From: Catellatospora coxensis
Lineage (GTDB): Bacteria > Actinomycetota > Actinomycetes > Mycobacteriales > Micromonosporaceae
Direction: 5' to 3'
Assembly: GCF_016862635.1 (NCBI RefSeq)
Contig: NZ_BONI01000055.1
Location: 1 to 64,000, forward strand
DNA length: 64,000 bases
Shown: in pieces, positions 61,239 through 64,000 of the stretch
How positions within the stretch are numbered: the stretch's first letter is position 1
Layout of the letters: each line of letters opens with the position of its first letter
Translations under genes and position numbers: made by a program
Notes under the pieces: model-generated
What the model was told of the DNA's origin: nothing
What the model saw: only the letters and a program-made list of their open reading frames with translations
The model's database searches: none

Positions 61239-61383
61239 GGCGTGCTCCTTCGGAGGCTGTCGTGTTGTCTGATCACAGCTTCGCCTCCCGGGCGGCCCGC
61301 CCACATCCGTGGTGACCACGGAAGCCGCCACGGAGCCGCGCACGCAGAGCAGGCCCAGCCGGTGCCCTCCGGGTGTCGGCGTT

Positions 61384-61830
61384 CTACGGGAGGTCGGCGC
61401 GTAGCTGAGCGCGAGTGCGCATCAAGATCCGTCCGAGCATGTTCTTGCCGGTGCCGCTCCGGCCGCGTCCCCAGTAGTGGTCGGTGCTGGTGTCCTCGAC
61501 GATCTCCTCGTCGCCGGTGGCCAGCAGGATGGCGCGGATGTCGGCGTGGGCGGTGAACTTGGCCGTCACGGCCCGGCGCATCACGTCGTCCTTGACCCGC
61601 TCCCAGTCGCGGCGCAGCGGCCGGGACCGGTCGCGGCCCAGCTCGGCGGCCCGCAACGGGGTCGCCGCCCGCCGGATGAGTTCGGCGTGGCGGTCACCGG
61701 GGAACTTCTGGGCCTGGAAGTAGTGCTCGGAGGTCGCCCACCAGCGGCCGTCGAGGTCGAACCCGTGGCCGGAGAAGTTGGAGAAGCAGCCGTACGGAAC
61801 CTCGTCGGCACCGTAGAAGTAGATCGTCAT
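61384..61830 (-). CDS. NADAR-domain protein (YbiA-like)
   Basis: A 148-residue N-glycosidase-like protein. YGCFSNFSGHGFDLDGRWWATSEHYFQAQKF is the NADAR/DUF1768 signature. DDVMRRAVTAKFTAHADIRAILLATG and YWGRGRSGTGKNMLGRILM complete the domain. Family members such as YbiA remove damaged riboflavin intermediates, and relatives process ADP-ribosyl compounds. The start at 61830 fits the domain. It is 174 bases from the DUF1905 gene in the same orientation. Confidence 0.9.
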   Translation of the reverse strand: MTIYFYGADEVPYGCFSNFSGHGFDLDGRWWATSEHYFQAQKFPGDRHAELIRRAATPLRAAELGRDRSRPLRRDWERVKDDVMRRAVTAKFTAHADIRAILLATGDEEIVEDTSTDHYWGRGRSGTGKNMLGRILMRTRAQLRADLP

Positions 61831-62004
61831 CTGGGCCTCGGAGCGGGGGTCGGGGGTCTGCACGGTGTCACAGGCATCGGCAGAGCGGCAACCGGGTTCG
61901 CCGGCCGCCATCCGGATCTGCCGCGACCCGCGCGGGGCTCGGCCGCGCGACTCGTCGCCTCAGGTGAGCGGATCGCCGGGACGGCAACCAGGCCTTGCGG
62001 GAGG

Positions 62005-62307
62005 TCACGGATCGACGATGTCGACCCGCACCGGCGCGATGTCGCCGACGTCGAGGCGTTCGGCCTTGCGGACCGCGCGCTTGAGCGGCAGTACGTAGCA
62101 GCCGCTCGCGCTGTCCGGGAAGATAGACGTCAACCAGGTGCTACCGCCGACGGTGACCCGCGCCTTCACCGCGCCGAACCCGCGACGCGGCCCGTCGCTC
62201 ACCTCGCGGATCTCGCGGGAGGCCTCAGCCGGGAGGCTGACGAAGACCCAGCTGTCGTCGCGGCGCGCGTCCCACAGCCACAACTCGGCCTCGAACTCGT
62301 GGATCAC
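62005..62307 (-). CDS. DUF1905-domain protein
   Basis: A 100-residue small beta-barrel-like protein. IHEFEAELWLWDARRDDSWVFVSLP opens it, and GFGAVKARVTVGGSTWLTSIFPDSASGCYVLPLKRAVRKAE is the DUF1905 core. Function unknown; members often stand alone or are fused to YdeI-like domains. The start is the GTG at 62307, with GGA four bases upstream. The frame stays open further 5' but loses coding character. Confidence 0.85.
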   Translation of the reverse strand: MIHEFEAELWLWDARRDDSWVFVSLPAEASREIREVSDGPRRGFGAVKARVTVGGSTWLTSIFPDSASGCYVLPLKRAVRKAERLDVGDIAPVRVDIVDP

Positions 62308-62479
62308 TCGTCCAGCATCACATGCGCCTCTGACGGCCCGCTGCGCGGCCGTTCTGGTCGTCGCCGCGGCCGGTGCCCTGCACGCTGCCAGCTCGGACAG
62401 TCCCAACGTGTCTTGACAATGCCTCATGTATCTTCCGCTGATGTGGCACGACCTCAGCCTCGTCCGCTGGCGGTGCAGA

Positions 62480-64000
62480 CTAGGTCGGCTTCTCGAAAAC
62501 ACACAGATAGGCCTTCGCGTCCAACGCGGTGGCGATGTCGCGGCTCAGGTAACGGCGTAGTAGCGACGCGAATTCGTCCTGCTCGGCATCGGTCATGGGG
62601 GAGTTGCGTGCGCGTTCCTGAGCGATCAGCGCGTCGATCACGGTGCTGGCCGCTGTCGGCTCTGCGGTGGGCGTGACGATCCGTTCGGCGCGTATCAGTC
62701 TGAACCCCGCGTCCTCGATGTCGTTCACCTGCGAACTCAGCGCTCGGAGCCGAACATCGGGCCCGACCGAGCTATGCACCAGGGCATGCGCGGCATCTCC
62801 GCAGTCTCGGTGGTGGTAGAGAAATTCGACGAAGAGCCCACCGGGCCGGAGAACTCGGAACGCCTCTTGCAGCAGCTTGTGCGGGTCCGGGGTATAGCCG
62901 AGGGTGGCGGTCATCACCACGGCGTCGAGCGAGGCCGGCTCCCGGCCGGTCTGTGCGGCATCGCCGTGCTGGAACCTGGCGCGGCTGCTGAGGCAGGCAC
63001 CGAGCATCGACGCCGCTGCGACAAAAACGCCGTCTATGTCGATGCCGGTGGTATGCGGGAACACTTCCGCTAGAGCGAAGGTCGACATGCCGGTGAAGCT
63101 TCCGACGTCCAGCACTTCTGCGTGCTCTGGAAGGCCGAGTTCGCGCAGCAGGTGGGCGGCACGGGTGACCGCTGCGGCGCCGCCCGGGGCGGCGTCCGGG
63201 TCACCGATGTAGGCGAGGAACTCATACGGCCGCATGGCTCTCAGCCGTTCGATCGGCTGGGCCTTGAACGGCAGCCGAAAGAACTGCATGGCTTTGAGTA
63301 CTCGCGCGGGGCTGGCGTGCTCGTGTCCGGCGTCGGCCGGTGGTGTTTCCGTCGAGACGATGACCGGGTGGCGGAAGGCGCACAGTGCTTGGATGAGCAG
63401 TCGTCGTCGGAGCATGTCGTCGACGACGGTGTCCATGCCGGGCAGGTTCTTGAGGATTGACCGGTAGATGTCGGCGTGGGCCCGGTCGGGCAGTAGCCAT
63501 CGTGGTTGGCGGCGGTAGCTGCCGAGATCGAACCCGGCCTTCTCGTAGGACTGCAGGCATTGTTGTGCTGAGGTCGGCACATTGCTGACGCCGAACTCGT
63601 CGCGCTCGCGTTCGCGCAGGTGTTGTGGTGTGGCGGGGTCGTAGACGTAGTGAGCGTTGACGAATCTGGTGCGTTCGTCGAGTGCCGCGCGGATGGCAGC
63701 GAACACCTCGGTTTCGTCGGCGAAGAAGGCCGAGCTGCCGAAGCAGACGATGGCGTCGACGCCGGTGAATTCCTGCGCGACTTGGCCGGCGTCCAGTCGT
63801 AGGTAGGACAGGTTGCCTGCCTGGTAGGTCGCGCCTGCCGTGGTGATCATGTCGGGTGAGATGTCGATGCCGACGACGTCGGCGCCGGGCCGCAGCTGCG
63901 CAAGGACGGACGTCGTCCATCCTGTGTTGCAGCCGAGGTCGAGGATGCGGCGGGCGCCCTGCGGGATCTGCTCGCACATGAGGTGCAGCGTGTGCTCGCC
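62480..64000 (-). CDS. Tandem SAM-methyltransferase, 5' end outside window
   Basis: At least 506 residues with two methyltransferase domains in one chain. The first has motif I RILDLGCNTGWTTSVL and VVGIDISPDMITTA (about residues 10-170). The second has VLDVGSFTGMSTFALAEVF and TTGIDIDGVFVAAASM (about 285-450), then FRVLRPGGLFVEFLYHH. The two are not close copies. The frame stays open through the window edge (GEHTLHLM before the first ATG at 63979), so the start is probably outside. It resembles methyltransferases of secondary-metabolite clusters, but no such cluster is visible here. Substrate unknown. Confidence 0.85.
   Translation of the reverse strand, partial: GEHTLHLMCEQIPQGARRILDLGCNTGWTTSVLAQLRPGADVVGIDISPDMITTAGATYQAGNLSYLRLDAGQVAQEFTGVDAIVCFGSSAFFADETEVFAAIRAALDERTRFVNAHYVYDPATPQHLRERERDEFGVSNVPTSAQQCLQSYEKAGFDLGSYRRQPRWLLPDRAHADIYRSILKNLPGMDTVVDDMLRRRLLIQALCAFRHPVIVSTETPPADAGHEHASPARVLKAMQFFRLPFKAQPIERLRAMRPYEFLAYIGDPDAAPGGAAAVTRAAHLLRELGLPEHAEVLDVGSFTGMSTFALAEVFPHTTGIDIDGVFVAAASMLGACLSSRARFQHGDAAQTGREPASLDAVVMTATLGYTPDPHKLLQEAFRVLRPGGLFVEFLYHHRDCGDAAHALVHSSVGPDVRLRALSSQVNDIEDAGFRLIRAERIVTPTAEPTAASTVIDALIAQERARNSPMTDAEQDEFASLLRRYLSRDIATALDAKAYLCVFEKPT

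Overview
The window is high-GC actinobacterial DNA. The mix of TAT and Sec exported hydrolases, LacI-controlled sugar operons, large LuxR (LAL) regulators, an F420-dependent Ddn-like reductase and a Trypco1/trypsin-STAND pair suggests a soil actinomycete, most likely a Micromonosporaceae member (Actinoplanes/Catellatospora-like). That placement is inference from gene content. No rRNA, tRNA, CRISPR array, transposase or integrase was recognised. The gene at the left edge (an APC permease) and the one at the right edge (a tandem methyltransferase) both run off the window.

Layout. 0-8.7 kb: end of the permease, a frameshifted PAS-GGDEF gene and a truncated EAL gene (remnants of c-di-GMP enzymes), a two-gene membrane operon with a 38-residue protein, an LppX/LprG-like lipoprotein, a SRPBCC protein, a LuxR-type response regulator without a normal start codon, and a HTH protein. 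8.8-30.5 kb: a secreted-hydrolase and sugar-uptake region. It holds a double protease (subtilisin with a nested trypsin domain), a GH16 lichenase, a CebR-like LacI regulator with its boxes, a GH6 cellulase, an M23 peptidase, a GH3 beta-glucosidase, and a LacI / ABC transporter / GH31 alpha-xylosidase operon. Together these fit degradation and uptake of cellulose, mixed-linkage glucan and xyloglucan. An ArsR-ArsC fusion with a VOC partner and a MarR/MFS pair lie between them. 30.6-36 kb: two divergent TetR/exporter modules (MMPL and DHA2-type MFS). 36-45.5 kb: small secreted protein, NmrA-like protein, GGDEF-EAL protein, LAL regulator, M23A beta-lytic-type peptidase, delta-60 repeat protein, DHFR-like reductase.

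45.7-49.4 kb is the most unusual part: a clearly AT-richer five-gene minus-strand cassette. In transcription order it holds a methyltransferase, a NUDIX hydrolase, a dCTP-deaminase-like protein that has lost its catalytic Glu and carries two C-terminal membrane helices, a cupin-like protein, and a second methyltransferase paralogous to the first. It looks horizontally acquired and I know no named system with this make-up. Directly beside it (49.8-54.6 kb) is a 1445-residue trypsin-STAND-WD40 protein with a divergent Trypco1 protein, an architecture associated with bacterial conflict systems. The two together may form a small defence island.

54.6-64 kb: alpha/beta hydrolase, a possible small CGRLLPC protein, an exported FG-GAP-like repeat protein, a GT8-GT2-GT8 glycosyltransferase cassette, a VOC protein, a NADAR protein, a DUF1905 protein and the tandem methyltransferase. 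Convergent gene pairs are often separated by strong GC-rich hairpins, listed as terminators.
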